Assembly: GCA_001600455.1 (NCBI GenBank) | Contig: BCKC01000007.1 | Span: forward strand, 2,172,019 to 2,236,018 | From: Endocalyx cinctus | Taxonomy: Eukaryota > Ascomycota > Sordariomycetes > Amphisphaeriales > Apiosporaceae | Reading direction: 5' to 3' | DNA length: 64,000 nt | Shown here: in pieces, positions 31,173-44,354 of the stretch | Numbering within the stretch: the first letter of the stretch is position 1 | How the letters are laid out: every line of letters starts with the position of its first letter | Program-made: the position numbers and the translations under genes | The notes under the pieces: model-generated | The model's input: the letters and a program-made list of their open reading frames with translations, nothing else | Databases searched by the model: none | What the model was told of the DNA's origin: nothing

Positions 31173-34039
31173 GTCGCCGGCAGTGATATTGCCACCCTGT
31201 TTCGTTATATGCCGCTGTGATATTTCCAACTTAATTCGGAAGTAGCCCTCCTCGATCTTAGACGTAAATCTCAAATAGAATATTGATTGTGATCCATCTT
31301 TACCCCACGTTAATCTGCATTTACCCATCACCATCGCGCTTTGGTGTCGAAAGCCTTGATTTTTTCCTCATTAAGCTATCTGGATGAAAGCTACGAATAC
31401 CTAATAAGATCTTCAGGGTCGCAGTCAATCAGTACATCTTGGCGTACAATATGTCATTTACTCGATTAAGGATCGCCGTTCGCTCGTTTGAGCATAACAC
31501 ATATTTTAGCCTGAACGCGTACCCCTATGTGTTACTCAGACGACTCCGCATTCTACAACACTATTTTAATATAGTTGAAGCTACTACTCCTCACGAGAAA
31601 GAAAGTAAACCTAATAATTTGTCGGCCATTTACCTTGGTTTACCTCGCAGGAAATGGGATGTGGTGCCCAGTCGGCTATCCAACGACCGCCACAGCATAT
31701 CTGGGGAACCCCCAACCAAGACCCCAAGAAACGCGGCAGATGCTCGTCCCGGGCATTGGTCTACCTTTAATATTAATACTCCGCATTTTCCAGACGCAAG
31801 GTCGTTTGTGTCGTTTTGTTCTTCTTCTCCCTGCAGTTCCGCGGCGTCTTTTACCTGTCTCGTTGCTTATCAAGATAAAACACATGACGCGATTTTCTCC
31901 ACTTCCTCGGACACAAGCACAAATTAAAGAATCCATGGCAGATACGTAACCAGCATTTTTTTTCCCAATAGTATCACTTTATGGGAAGCCTGCGAGCTGT
32001 TATTGCCGTTTCAGTTCGTGTGGTAATTCTCTGGTAGCCGGCGCGGCGAGAACGGCAGTAGGGATTAGTACCGGATATAACTCATTGTCGCCTCATGGAA
32101 GACTCTTACTTTAGTGATTAATACAAGCCACTTTCTCATAGGCTTTGAGCCGCTTTGGTGATATGCTTGGTGTATCTCGCTCTCTTCTTTTCTTACCCCA
32201 CTCTTCTGGTGTATGCGATTTTCGGGTGCTCCGAGGCACCATCGAAGACCAATCACTCAGAAGTCGGAATCGAAGTTTACGTCATCTAGTTTCATGAAAG
32301 GCAGAGTTCCGACTATATATTAAGCCAAAACTTGTAATCTGTTTGGCTGGGCGCGAAATAAGTATTTACTTTGAACAGCTATTAGCTGTAGCTCACTACT
32401 ACAACTTTGATGACAATTCTTATACCCCTTGTTAACAGCATGTAAGACCATGCGTCGAATACTTTAAGTTCAGGAATTATTGTTTCATAATATTTCAAAG
32501 TATGGTGTCTAATGTTTTGATATCAATCGCATAACAAGTAAGTGAGCTACCTTGCAGGGTCGAGGTTAGAATCATCATTCAGCCTGCCTTAGTTTGAGCC
32601 AAAAAATAAAAAAAAATAAAAATATCAAATTTAGGAATTAAAGATTCATAGAAATGATACTTACAGTTAATACTAACAGCTTTCAATACCAATATCTTCA
32701 ATGGGTTGCTATGAGAGACTCGGTATTTTATACTTGCCTTTCGTTGGCTCCAGGTACTCCGATAAGCGAAATCCTCAATCCCGGTTTTGGGAGTATCACA
32801 GCCAATCGGACAATAAACTTTTGGAGGAAAAATCGACTTAGTGCTCCATAAAACATGAATCTTGGTGTTTGAATGTTAGTTATAATGTTCATATTCTTAT
32901 TAGTTCCTGGTCCTATCCGCACCGGAATAACTATACAGTGGTTAACAGCAGTTTCTTTCCATATAACTACGAGGTAGAAAACCTTAGTGTAGGTTCAGTA
33001 TTTACATGCGATCGCAGCCTTACTCGAGTACGTACGTAGCTTGGATATCACATCATTGAGTGTTCAATATTCGAGCTTGGCAAACCGATAATTACAAGCT
33101 CAGTACGTATCTGAATCAGCTGCTGCTGCTGATATTATTGAACGACAAATACGTACGTGCCATATGTAACTCGCCCGTAACTGCATTAAAAATTCCTCAG
33201 AATCATGCCTGCCCATTTTCCCCTGTACTTTATAGATACGGAGTTTTCTATGCTTGTGTAATCTAACCTTGACTGCTCTAAAGTTGATCTGAGTTTCGTT
33301 GAGATCTCTTCGGCTGTTGCTCATAGTACATATAGAATAATACAGACCTCATTACGTTTTAATCAACGAACTCTAATTACTGTCCGCACGTATTTTTATC
33401 AATTCGTGTGCACAGACAATCAATATAGCCCGGCCGCCCGGCTGAACCGAAGGATTTAACCAAGGGGTATTACATATGATTACAGAATGGGTAAAGATGT
33501 GCTCAAGAACTACATCATCTGAAAATTGGGTATCTGCTGACCATTATTGTAACACCGGCTGAGCAGGTAGTTCTCGTGAATGATCCACTGTATACGGCCC
33601 AGTGAACAAGAGTATATATATCTATGTATAACCCCCGACTATGGGTATGCTAGAGTCGTAGCTTACTAACTGCGAATTTATTTGCACCGCAAATACCAAG
33701 TCAAATATATATCAGCTCATAGCCCTCGCAGCCTACATGTACATCTTCTTTGACATTACAACAAGAATAATTTCATACAGGTGTTTCGAGATACTGTCTA
33801 TCATTTTAATGATAGGAAACAACCTGACAAGGAAAAGCCTTATTTTCAGTTTCACAGACAAGACATTGTGTTGCTAGTTGTGGTGGGTATCCAAGTGACA
33901 TTCATATCTACAAAAGAAAAAAATTCAGTTACTGCATGCAGTATGAATTGGAGGTATGACCTGGCAGCCATTCACTGGCTGCCAAGGTGCTTATCGATAT
34001 ATATTACAACAACGCAAATCCAGCCTCTCCTAATTTCCT
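31173..34039. other. Long intergenic region
   Basis: Nearly 2.9 kb with no supported gene. A 162-codon plus-strand frame at 31439-31927 lacks family features and is overlapped by open frames on both strands. The rest is AT-rich with many short frames. Confidence 0.5.
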
Positions 34040-35023
34040 TCAGACGCTGACGCCATTCACGGTCTCCTCCTCTGGCCAAACGTTATACCCAAAGGTGTCC
34101 TTCATGTTGACGAATCGGGTGTGTCGATTCCGTGCCACGCTCTCAATGGCTTCGAAATCCGCATCGGAGAGTTCGGGGATCTGTGCATTGCTCTCGATAC
34201 GCGACGGCGTTGAACTCTTAGGCAAGACCACGTATCCCCGTCGGAGGCCCCAGGCGAGCAAGACCTGAGCGAGATCGTGACCGCTGCGTTTGGCAACTTC
34301 GATCAAAGTCGGGTTTGTGCGCACCTTCTCGCCGGTGGTGGGAACCTGATCTTGGGAGCCAAGGGGCGAGTAAGCTTCTACGAGGATGTCGTTCTTCTTG
34401 CAGAAGTCAATCAACTCCCCGTTGGGTAGGAACGGGTGAACTTCAATTTGGTTCACTGCCGGCTTCACTTTGGCGATCTTAAGAAGTTTCTCAAGTCCGG
34501 GAACGGTCCAGTTGGACACGCCAATGGCGCGTACTTTTCCGGATTCCAACAACTTCTCCATTGCTCGCCATGTTGGCTCTGGGTTGTCCGTCAAGCCCTT
34601 CTTTATGACATACTTGCCATCGGGGCCGATTTTCGGGTTGTGTTGCTCGTCGCTCTCCGCGGCTATGGGCCAATGTACGAGGAAGAGATCCACATATTCC
34701 AACCCAAAATTCGAGAGGGAGTTTTGAAGCGACCATTCGACCTCTTCAGGCTCGTGCAGGTGGTTCCACACCTTCGTGCAGATGAAGATATCTTTGCGGG
34801 TCACACTCGGATTATCGGCAAGAAAATCTCGCACAGCTTCGCCTACCTCATCCTCATTTTTGTAAAACCATGCGCAGTCTAGATGGCGGTAGCCGGTTTG
34901 CAGTGCGCATTTGACGGCTTTGTATGTTTCTCCCTTCGCACCTTCGTTGGCGAAGGTACCGAACCCAAGAGAAGGGATCTTGACCCCGTTGTTCAAGGTA
35001 AAAGTAGATGAGTGAACGGGCAT
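34040..35023 (-). CDS. Aldo-keto reductase, 327 aa
   Basis: Intact single-exon gene of typical AKR length. The (beta/alpha)8 barrel motifs are in order: LNNGVKIPSLGFGTF (10-24), GYRHLDCAWFYKNEDEVGEA (44-63), LEYVDLFLVHWP (108-119), RAIGVSNW, and the NADPH-binding VLPKSSTPSRI near the C-terminal third. The catalytic tetrad is complete: D49, Y54, K84, H117. Such enzymes reduce aldehydes or ketones with NADPH in the cytosol; close fungal relatives include glycerol and xylose reductases (AKR2/AKR3 type). The gene is divergent from the HAD phosphatase gene, with about 1.17 kb between starts. Confidence 0.92.
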   Translation of the reverse strand: MPVHSSTFTLNNGVKIPSLGFGTFANEGAKGETYKAVKCALQTGYRHLDCAWFYKNEDEVGEAVRDFLADNPSVTRKDIFICTKVWNHLHEPEEVEWSLQNSLSNFGLEYVDLFLVHWPIAAESDEQHNPKIGPDGKYVIKKGLTDNPEPTWRAMEKLLESGKVRAIGVSNWTVPGLEKLLKIAKVKPAVNQIEVHPFLPNGELIDFCKKNDILVEAYSPLGSQDQVPTTGEKVRTNPTLIEVAKRSGHDLAQVLLAWGLRRGYVVLPKSSTPSRIESNAQIPELSDADFEAIESVARNRHTRFVNMKDTFGYNVWPEEETVNGVSV

Positions 35024-36188
35024 ATTTTACTTCTGTTTTCGAGCTTTTCGTTTTGAATGTCTAGTTATCTGCTCTGTGTATATTGAAGTGGATATTGTGT
35101 GCTTTTGTATAGAGTTGTATTAAAGGGGGTATCTAAGTTTGAATGCAGTGGTATGATTGAGGTGGTATTTAGTGTTCGAGGTAGAGCGGTGTAGTATATA
35201 TTCTACAAGATACTATAGGGCAACGAATGTATAGAAGCGGAACAGGATACTTCTCTCGAGATGCCGGTCACTGCTGAATCGTTGCATCATCCTCTAACCG
35301 AAGAGGAAAAACTTTTTTCAGACGTGGCAACTCCGTAGGCCTACATATCTAGATCGGCAAGCATTCCTAGCGACATTAAGGGTTCTCTTACCCATTTTTC
35401 TGCGCAAGTGTAAGTCGATATTGATAATGAATTGGAAGTTATAGTCAGTTTTTTCCGTATCGCGTCGCCACTAATTACGTCAAATCGGGCTTTTATCTCA
35501 TGCTATCGATTAAATCAAAGTGATATTTAAATGGATATGACTCCATTCAAATGTTATCGTTCGAAGCGAGGTGGGACACTGAGTCGTTGTTGTTATCCAA
35601 ACCGGCCGTTGTCAACGAATATAAGGCGGAGCCTCTAGAAAACTCTGCGGCTTCTAGTATCCACCGGTTGTTTCATAATCGGACCGGAATGATGTCACCG
35701 GTGATCGACAGCGGATACCGGGTGGATATAAACTCCACGGTATCCAAAGTTAGTTGGATCTTACTAACTGGACCCTCTTTCACACATATCTTATCCTAGA
35801 GCATAGGCCAATTCCGTGGCGGTAAGATATGATGAAGCAAGGAATAACGGCCGAGATATCATATCATCGTCTTTTTCACATGTTGTAAAATGGAGCATCA
35901 TTAATCAGACAATATGAATGAAGAAAAAAAAAATAAAAAAAAAGTCAGAGATGAATTTCACTGTGTCGAACAGTTAGCGACAGGATTGAGAGTATATATG
36001 GCGACCAACCCACTTACAATGAAGTCGATAATTCTTTCATATTCATCTTAAGATTTCTCAGTTTTTCTGGTAATTAGAACTTAATTACTGATCATTATTC
36101 TCTTTGATTTTTCATCTCAGTTTTTTCCTTCGTCGTTTTTCGTATTGAAATAAAAGTACGGTACTCTGGTTGATAACCTGTCTTCAAA
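35024..36188. other. Divergent promoter region (aldo-keto reductase / HAD phosphatase)
   Basis: About 1.17 kb between two divergent starts. A TATATA near 35993-35998 sits about 190 bases upstream of the HAD gene. An 82-codon frame at 35551-35799 has no recognisable features. A-rich runs lie at 35922-35943. Confidence 0.5.
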
Positions 36189-37712
36189 ATGCCGACTTTC
36201 GACGAATCTGACTTTGGGGTAGCCACACCTCAACAGGCTCCTCACTTTGAGAAGGTTGTCTCTAATGGCTCTAATGGAATTGCCAAGGGGGCTACCAAGG
36301 GAGTTTCAGGCTCACCTAGCACTTCTTTAGCAATCCCTGGAGAGGACGGAGATGGTCCCATCGAGGTACCAGCCACGAGGTCATCCATCTCTGAAGCCTC
36401 GAAGTACATGCACAACTTGAGCATTTCGCCATCTCAGAAAGATCGCAGAGGCTCTCGTAACTCCTTCGGGACTGCTCTGCCCATTCCCCGATCCAAGAGA
36501 CGGTCTAGGTTGTCATCTGTTCACCACGTAGATGAGGAGACTGGTCGTCCGGTCCGCCCGGGCATGCCACCTATCCAGCCCACTCGAGCCCTTCTTGCAT
36601 CGCAGGTGCAGTATATTGAAAAGGAGAAAGTGAGGAAAGCCAAGAACATGGCCTTCGCTTTCGACATCGATGGTGTCCTCGTGCACGGCGACCGTCTTAT
36701 TCCTGAGGGCAAGCGGGCCCTTGAAATCTTGAACGGAGACAATGAGCTCGGCATCAAGATTCCTCACATCTTCCTCACCAACGGAAGCGGAAAGCCCGAG
36801 AAAGACCGGTGCGACCAGCTGACTAAGATCTTGAAGAACCCCGTCTCAACGGAGCAGTTCATTCAGTCTCACACCCCCATGAGCGCTCTTGCCGAGTACT
36901 ACAACACTGTTCTTGTCGTTGGCGGTGTCGGTTATAAGTGCCGAGAGGTTGCTGAGCAGTATGGATTCAAGGACATCGTGGTGCCTAACGACATTGTCGC
37001 TTGGGACCCGACGATCGCTCCGTACCGAGAGTTCACGGCTTACGAAGCCGCCATGTCCAAGCCTCGCGACTTCTCCAAGTGCAACATCGAAGCCATCTTG
37101 GTCTTCTCCGACTCGCGCGACTACGCGACGGACATGCAGATCATCATGGACCTGCTCCTATCCCGCAACGGCCGGATGCGAACGAAGGCTAAGGACCCGG
37201 TCTCGGAGCGCATTCCCATTTACTTCTCCCAGGGCGATATGCTCTGCCCGACGGAGCACTGGTCTCCTCGTATGTCCCAGGGAGCCTTCCGCATTGGCCT
37301 TGAGGCTATGTACAGGGCCCTGACGGGCGTGGATCTCGAGCGTGTCGTGTACGGCAAGCCGGAAATGGCGACGTACAAGTACGCCGACGAGGTCATGACG
37401 TCATGGATGGATAACTTACATGGTGAAGAGAAGCTACCTGAGAACATCTACATGATCGGTGACAACCCGGCCTCAGACATCATTGGAGGCAACATGTACG
37501 GTTGGAACACCTGCCTCGTCCGCACCGGTGTCTTCCAAGGCGGCGAGAATGACGAGAACAACCCAGCCAACTTTGGCGTGTTCCCTAACGTGCTCGAGGC
37601 CGTACAGACGGCGCTCAAGAAGCAACTTGGCGACGACTTTAAGATGCACTTTGACGAGAGCATCAACCCCGTCCTCGGCGGTGAGAAGGCCGATGGTGCC
37701 GCAGTCGAGTAA
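36189..37712 (+). CDS. HAD-superfamily (class IIA) phosphatase, CECR5/Cut-1-like, 507 aa
   Basis: Intact single exon. Residues 1-150 are a polar, serine-rich extension without a fold signature. The HAD core starts with the nucleophile motif FAFDIDGVLVHG (motif I, DxDG), then HIFLTNGSGKPE (motif II), and ends with IYMIGDNPASDIIGGNMYGW (motif IV, GDNPxSD) and CLVRTGVFQG. This order is diagnostic of class IIA HAD hydrolases of the CECR5 subfamily (yeast YKR070W, Neurospora cut-1); the yeast protein is reported in mitochondria. The substrate is not established for the subfamily. Codon use is GC-rich at third positions, as in well expressed fungal genes. A housekeeping-type gene and a useful synteny anchor. 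Confidence 0.92.
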   Translation: MPTFDESDFGVATPQQAPHFEKVVSNGSNGIAKGATKGVSGSPSTSLAIPGEDGDGPIEVPATRSSISEASKYMHNLSISPSQKDRRGSRNSFGTALPIPRSKRRSRLSSVHHVDEETGRPVRPGMPPIQPTRALLASQVQYIEKEKVRKAKNMAFAFDIDGVLVHGDRLIPEGKRALEILNGDNELGIKIPHIFLTNGSGKPEKDRCDQLTKILKNPVSTEQFIQSHTPMSALAEYYNTVLVVGGVGYKCREVAEQYGFKDIVVPNDIVAWDPTIAPYREFTAYEAAMSKPRDFSKCNIEAILVFSDSRDYATDMQIIMDLLLSRNGRMRTKAKDPVSERIPIYFSQGDMLCPTEHWSPRMSQGAFRIGLEAMYRALTGVDLERVVYGKPEMATYKYADEVMTSWMDNLHGEEKLPENIYMIGDNPASDIIGGNMYGWNTCLVRTGVFQGGENDENNPANFGVFPNVLEAVQTALKKQLGDDFKMHFDESINPVLGGEKADGAAVE

Positions 37713-38209
37713 AGGAAAGAATTAAGTTATACCTGAGTCCATGAATTACTCTTACGTACAATATAGAGTATAGATCATAGAATTTTACGGCGTTTGGGTT
37801 ATGGAAAGGGCAAGGATAGAATTGATACTTCTTCGCAGCGTGCGAGATGTTTGGAATCGGGATATATAGATAAGGGATTAGATTGGCTTATGACAACTGG
37901 AATTGAAAACAGGACGAAATCCATGATATTGATGTCTCATAACTTCTTCGTTTCGCATATTTAATTACTCACATACGTGAATATGATACATGATTTAGAG
38001 AGCAGGCAATGAATGACAGTCCTCATTTTTCCCGTGAGGGGTAAAATTTGTCGTCCCCTTCCGCCCCTGGTTGTGTAGGATTCCGCGTGGGTACTGAGCG
38101 TATCTACTATTGGCCAATCGGAGCACAAGCTTTCCGAAGTCCATAGCCAGCTACAAGCCAATCTAAACTTTTCTAGTAAGCACGTGTAAAAGGGGACCAT
38201 GGCCCCAGT
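37713..38209. other. Convergent intergenic region
   Basis: About 500 bases between the ends of the HAD and NLR genes; no element recognised. Confidence 0.5.
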
Positions 38210-41200
38210 TTACGTTTGAGAATCCACTCTTGAGGTATAGATCAACCCATCGTGGCCTTGGAATACCTCGCCCTGCAGATCCTTTCTTATCTGAAAGAGC
38301 CTCTTAGCATAATCTAAAGTTGATTCAGACATGAATCTTGCTCGTTTCCCGAGGAGCCTCAGCTTAGCCTGGGCGGGACCTGTCCAACAGCGTATCGGCT
38401 TAAAGGAATTTTCTTTTCTTCCCGAAACGTCAGACTCAATAGCTAGCTTCTCCTTGAACCGTCCAATTAGAAGATATTCTCGGATCGGCTCGCTGCCGGC
38501 GACTGAATAGGCATCTATTGGACCATCTTCGGCAGTCGAGAAAATAGATGCTCCGCGGCGAACCAAGTACCTAACTGCGTCGAAACTGGCGCAGGCACTA
38601 GCAACTATGAGAGCGGATCCCATTGGACATCCCTCGAAGTCGATCTCGGCACCCATCGATAAGCAGTTATGAACGACGTTGATGAAATCTAGAGATGCAG
38701 CACGGCAAAGTGGGCTCCACCCGCGATCCGGCTGTAGGTTCAAGATTCGGCGAAAGACGCCGTGAGGCAGCGCAGATCTAAACTCATCGAACCTTGAGTG
38801 TAAGAACGCGATTTCTCTGAAGTGACACCAAGACAAGTGCCAAGGGAATGCCGTCGTTCCAGAAAGCCCGAAATTCTCATTTCTTAAAACTAGACCTGCT
38901 AGATCATGTTTAGTTATCGCAATATGCATCAGGCTCCTGCCTCCGTCGAACACGGACGTCAGATCGTAATTCAGTTTTACTAGATCGTTTAAATAATCTA
39001 GAGATATTGAAAGTTGTTCACAGCATATCTGAGACCGAGAGGCTGGTGGTCTTGTCATCAGTAGTAATTTTGTTGCTCGGTGATGGTCTGGCCCATGTCC
39101 AAAATAAAGTGGAAATATTCGACTGAATGAGGTGCCCCAAGTGAACCTTATCCAGATCAGCGAATTAAGTCTATGGATCATGGATGGATTTGTGCCGAGG
39201 CGCAATAAATGTTGTGCCATGTCATAGTGAGGTGCATGAAATGCAGGTGTTAAGCCAAATCGATTAGCCTGATCAATTTTTGCTCCTTTTTCCATGAGAA
39301 TCGATACCGCTACCGTATTTCCAGTGAGAGAGGCAGCATGTAACGGGGTACCGTGGTAGATCTTCCCCCTCCAAGAGAAGTATGCTTGCCTATTCAATAT
39401 TCTAATGAGTGTGTCTTGGGGAAGGGGCGGATATTTGTCACTATCCACATAGTCAGTAAACGTTATCAGTTTCCGGAAAGAAGATTCATTTACCAATTAA
39501 GCTGAACAAGCTCACCCACATATTCAACCATGGTCTTAAGACCCATATTATTTCCAAACAGAACTGCTCTATGAAGGGGAAAGTCATCTCCATATAGCAG
39601 ATCACCGCCTTTCGTAATATAGGCTTCAAGAAATTGAGACAGTAGATGTCCAAAAACGGGCGGACCCGCAACTAGCTCAATTGCACTTGAAGAACCTTTC
39701 GTGGTGCATAATGATTTGAAGATATCTGCACCATTTTCTAGAAGCCATCCTGCAGTGTGTATTTTTTGCTGATTCAATGCAGAAACTAATGGAGAACAGT
39801 GGTGTTGCGATAGTAATTGCATATCAATATGGCAACCTTGGTCGATTATTTTCTTGCAATCTCCAATGCTATCCGCATGAATTGCTTGTTCGAACAGAGT
39901 TGAAAACAATTCGGGCTGTTGATAATTACTTTCCCGGTTTCTTAAAAGAGTTTGATTCGGGATGTCTTGAGATACTCGACCAAGGCATTGTAGAATATCA
40001 TCTGAATTCAGAACCAACGCATAGTCTCTTGGAAGCCGCTGAAGCATATCAAACGTCTCATAAGCTCCCTTATCGATGAGGTGCTTTGCAGCAGCTTCAT
40101 GTCCGTTTTGAATGGCGATATGAAGTGGTGTTTGCCCATTACTAGACTTCAGCATGATATCATAATTAAAGGAAAGAATTCGATCTATCATTATCGTGGA
40201 ACCTGAAGCAGCAGCATCATGAAGCAAAAAATAACCATGTTTTGATGTCGAAATTTCGTCCGATATAAGCTTGTTCACTTGAAGAAGATCTATTAGCGGC
40301 AAGTTATTTGATAAAACAGCCCAGCTCAGAAAGCGGATAAACGAAAAAGACTGTCGGGCAGTATCTAGATGCGTGGATAGCGTTATTGCCTCGCGCATCG
40401 TCCTCAAGGCATAGCTTTGGAAATTGCCAATTTGGCGCCTATGCCATGTATCATCAACTCCAAGACTCCAAGATAATGGTATTAATCCTGAAATCTTTCT
40501 GAGATCTTCAAATGGTTTCATTGCTCCCAGTCGAATGTAGAGGCGTACTAATTCAATAATCCCGAGAAAGTCGTTGGAATCGAGACCTTCAGGACCCCTT
40601 TTCACGCCTTGGATGAAGCGATATAGAATGTTACAAAGGAATTCCCATGGCGTTTTGCCATGATTGTCGATACCAGCTAATATACCAGGCGATAAAAGTA
40701 ATTCAATAACTTTCAAGTTAGGTGAGAACTTTCCATTCATGAATCTGGAGATATAATGCTCAACGGCCAGACGCCCTTCAAACCTGTGCTCCACGGACTT
40801 GCCAAATGCGCTAATCAGTAGTTCAACGTACTCAAGGGAGGCTTCTACCCCTAGTTGATGAAGAGGGGAGTAATACCCATATCGTGAAGGACGATATTTA
40901 ACTCCCACCTGTATCAGATGACGAACCACTTTTTCAGAACTTAACTCAGCAGCCAAGTGATAAACCGGTTCGTGATGTTCCCAAAAGCCAGAAATTTTGT
41001 TGCATAAATTGATGAATGCAATCAATTCATCATCCCCAAAATCTTCTGGTGATTCAATCCTGGAGCGAAAAGCGAGTAATAAAGGGGTTTGGTTATCGGA
41101 GCCTTTCTTGAGAAGAGAATCACTGGCTGCTTCAGGGTCCAGCTCGAAAATTCGATCAAGATAACCATCCGCAATACTGATTGTATGTTTAAGGCAGCTT

Positions 41201-44200
41201 CTTATACTTTCATGCCATATAAAATCGCCTTTACTTGTTGGAGTTGAAAGAGAAACCCCTCGCCTCATGAATAGTTCAATCGATTTTGTCATGTATTCGT
41301 GGCGTTTTAGGACATATCCGCCGATGCATAGATGTATTGGCATTTTTCCCTCTTGATTGTAAACGCACGGATCCCAGCCTACCCTTAAAAGTAATGCAAT
41401 AGCTTTGTTATTGTGGGTTTCGGCCGCCAGGTGTAAGAGAAACTCACTCTTCTGGACTCTCTGTCTAGCATCGGCGTAGAGTCGACCATCAGAGATACAG
41501 TATTCTAACATATTAGTATCGTAGCTTTTAATGGCTTCGACGGCATATGTATTTAATAACTCCTTTGTCATAAATACAATATTCGAGTGAATGATGCCCG
41601 GGTTTTTGGTGACTGGGAGGTTGTTTGAAATAGCCCAAGACCAGATAATCTGCATCATACGTGAGGTCCAGTCAGTTTTAGTAATAGCAGATGAAGAATC
41701 AAGATATTTCAGAATCTCGGCCACCGACTTGTCCAAAACTCCCATGTCATAATGGTAGTGCGAGCAACCACAAAGCGTATTCTCCAAAGTAGTTAGATCG
41801 GCTTCCTGTGGGACCGCGCCTAGTGAGAGAACTACTTGCATAGAACTGAAAGTTCCAGTTGATGATATCCATAAACAGGAAATTGAGAATAGCTGATTTA
41901 AATATAGGGTATAAGGTGGCTGTGAAAGTTTCCCTCTCCTTTCTCTGAGAAGTTTCAATGTGCGGCTTCGTCTCTCCGGGCATGAGAACTCGAATAACTG
42001 ATTTGCGCGATCTCCCTTAAAGTGAACCCAGGGTGTGTGACTGGAAAAGCCGTGCAATAGCTTTCTTTTTCTCAGATACCAGATCGATATGTAGTGAATA
42101 GAAACAATGGCAAGTTCTATCGGTGTTCCACTCTCACAAGGTACATTCACATCTATTCCTTCGTTTAGTAGAAATTCGCAGATCTCGGGGAAATTCAGTA
42201 CTGCAGCCATGTGAATGGGCTGTAATCCGTCAAGTACTACTTCTCCCCGCGAAATATCAACTAATGATCCTTTAGGATATATGTAATCATGTAGGATTCG
42301 AATTTTCCAAGTGTCAAAATGAGCTTTTTTCGAGGGAGAAAATAGCGATTTGATCAGATCCAGCACTTCCGAGTCATATAACTCGTATTTTGTTATTTCC
42401 ATCCATTTGTAGGCTGCTATCCTGTAGAAAGGGTATTTCTCATCGATTTCAAGTAGGCATTTTGCTGTTTTGAGCGAGATCGTGGAATTTTGATCGAAGT
42501 TGCTCAATTGCAAGAACCTGAGGCATTGTGCTGCCAGAAGAGACTTGCCAACAGGTTCTGATATATAATAATATTCCAAATCTGGTGTTTGAGCCAATGC
42601 TGACTCGGACTCGAGAAATTGTTGGACCGAGAAATGAGCAAACTCGAAGTAATCATTTCCCTCCGTATTTTTTGATTTTCGTATGAGGCTACTACACCAC
42701 GAAGCGACGTCCTGCTCTGAAGTTGTATTTCGATTGCTCAACCGCGTTCCCAGTCTTTCCTGCGTTGAAATGGCTTGTAATAATTGGGAGATTGTAAGCG
42801 GAGGCTCTGCAAAAGCAATGAAATGAAGGCACAACCGGACAGATTTCTTTACCGTCGACGTGTATGTATTAACTCGTTCTAGAAGCCGTCGGTAGCTGTC
42901 AGGCAGGTTCCGAGGTAACTGCCTCAGCGCAGCTTGTCGTTCTTCATCGTGAGCACAGTTGCCAAGGTAATCCAGTTGACAGACAACCCATCGAAACCTA
43001 AGAGATATTAATATTGTTAATGCTGCCAAACACTTATTGATCAAGGAACTACATACATTCCACGTGCGCCTTCTATCAGTGCTTCTCTAATCTTATCTTT
43101 TATACTGAGGTTATTAAATCTTAGTCGCCCGGTTTGTACCCTAGTTTCTAGCTGTGCGCTTACATAGAGTCTAACATCATCGGGGTGCGCTTCGATTGGG
43201 ATTACTTGGAAGTAATGGACAAGGTAACATCGAATTTCTGTGTGATCTCGACTTAATAATGTCGTCGATATATTACTCGAAAATTCGACCAGCTTTAATA
43301 GAGTCTCGACTACGTCCCTCGTCTTTTCACCGCATTCATCGAGCCCGTCAACGACGATTATAATCTGATGGAATAGCAACGCCATTTTACCAATGATTGC
43401 AGAAAGATCATCAACATCTGGTGTTCTTGGAAGACTTCCTGATGAATTATAATCATCGTAGCAACATTGAAGGATATTAAATGCGTCGTCTTTTTGGCGA
43501 GCCAGCTGCGATGCTAGGGCTCCGAGGATATTGATAGGTTCCCAAGTTTCTGAATTTTTGTAGTCGCAAAAAAAGAAAGCTGTGCCTATTGTATCAGACA
43601 AGTGGCTGCGTGTTAGGGCTTCCTGGATGATAGCGCCCGCTAGAACTGTTTTCCCTGCACCAGGAATGCCCGTAAGCCAAAGTTTTGAGCCAGGGGTCTC
43701 TAGCCATAAAGCAAAATATGATGACTCAGTTAACCAAAGCCCTGTCATAGGATGTCGTAGGCTGATACTTGTCTGCAAGTTCTTCTGGGGGCTTGTCTTC
43801 ATGAAGTAGTTGAGCAAACGTAGTTTTTCTCCATCAACTGAGATCTTGGTCGAAATTTCAACCCTCTTTACTACTTCTTTCATAGTCATAGTATGGTCTT
43901 CAAGTTTTAGTAGCAGCTTCCTCATCGAATCAGCTGATAAGGCTAAGGAGATCGTCGATTTGTGTCGAGATATGTTGTCCAGAAGTTCTTTCGTTTCCAG
44001 GGTAGAGAAAGGCCACTTTAACTGGCGTGCTATACTGCTGAACTCGGATTGCCTTAGACTGTCAGTGCCTTTCTTGACGCGATCCTCGATTCTTTGTAAA
44101 GTGCATTGACATCGGACGAGATGGTGGACTTTGAGTGTTGGGTCGATATAAGTTCCATCGCCCTCAAATTCAATGGCCAGTGCCTGCAAAGTTCGAAGTA

Positions 44201-44354
44201 CAGAAGAAAGGCTATTAATTTCGTCGGAGAGAGCATTAATGTTGGATTTGGCATTTTTCACTGCCCTGGCATATTTGAAGACAGCACGGAAGACTATATC
44301 TGCAATTCCAACGAGCCCAGAAATACTAGCCGAGATAGATAAAGGGTCGGACAT
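38210..44354 (-). CDS. Giant STAND/NOD-like protein: Helo-like N-terminus, NACHT, ankyrin repeats (2010 aa, three exons)
   Basis: Exons in coding order 44354-43057, 42997-39494, 39440-38210. Intron 1 (59 bases, GTATGT) joins GARGM|FRWVVCQLDYL, the invariant end of NACHT in fungal NLRs; intron 2 (53 bases, GTAAAT, CTGAC, AG) keeps phase. Residues 1-200 start with MSDPLSISASISGLVGIADI, the Helo-like/STAND N-terminal domain related to the membrane-active HET-S family. The NACHT domain has P-loop GIPGAGKT 229-236 and Walker B IIIVVDGLDEC 331-341. A winged-helix linker (LPDSYRRLLERV, FEFAHFSVQQFL) follows, then some 1300 residues with scattered ankyrin-like units such as GQTPLHIAIQNGHEAAAKHL and GTPLHAASLTGNTVAVSIL. 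Ligand-triggered oligomerisation leading to membrane damage or cell death is the family model. All ATPase motifs are intact; the repeats are diverged, not recently duplicated. Confidence 0.85.

Noticed and set aside
31439..31927. 162-codon plus-strand open frame
   Set aside because: No motif, no splice context, overlapping frames of similar length on both strands, spacer-like composition.
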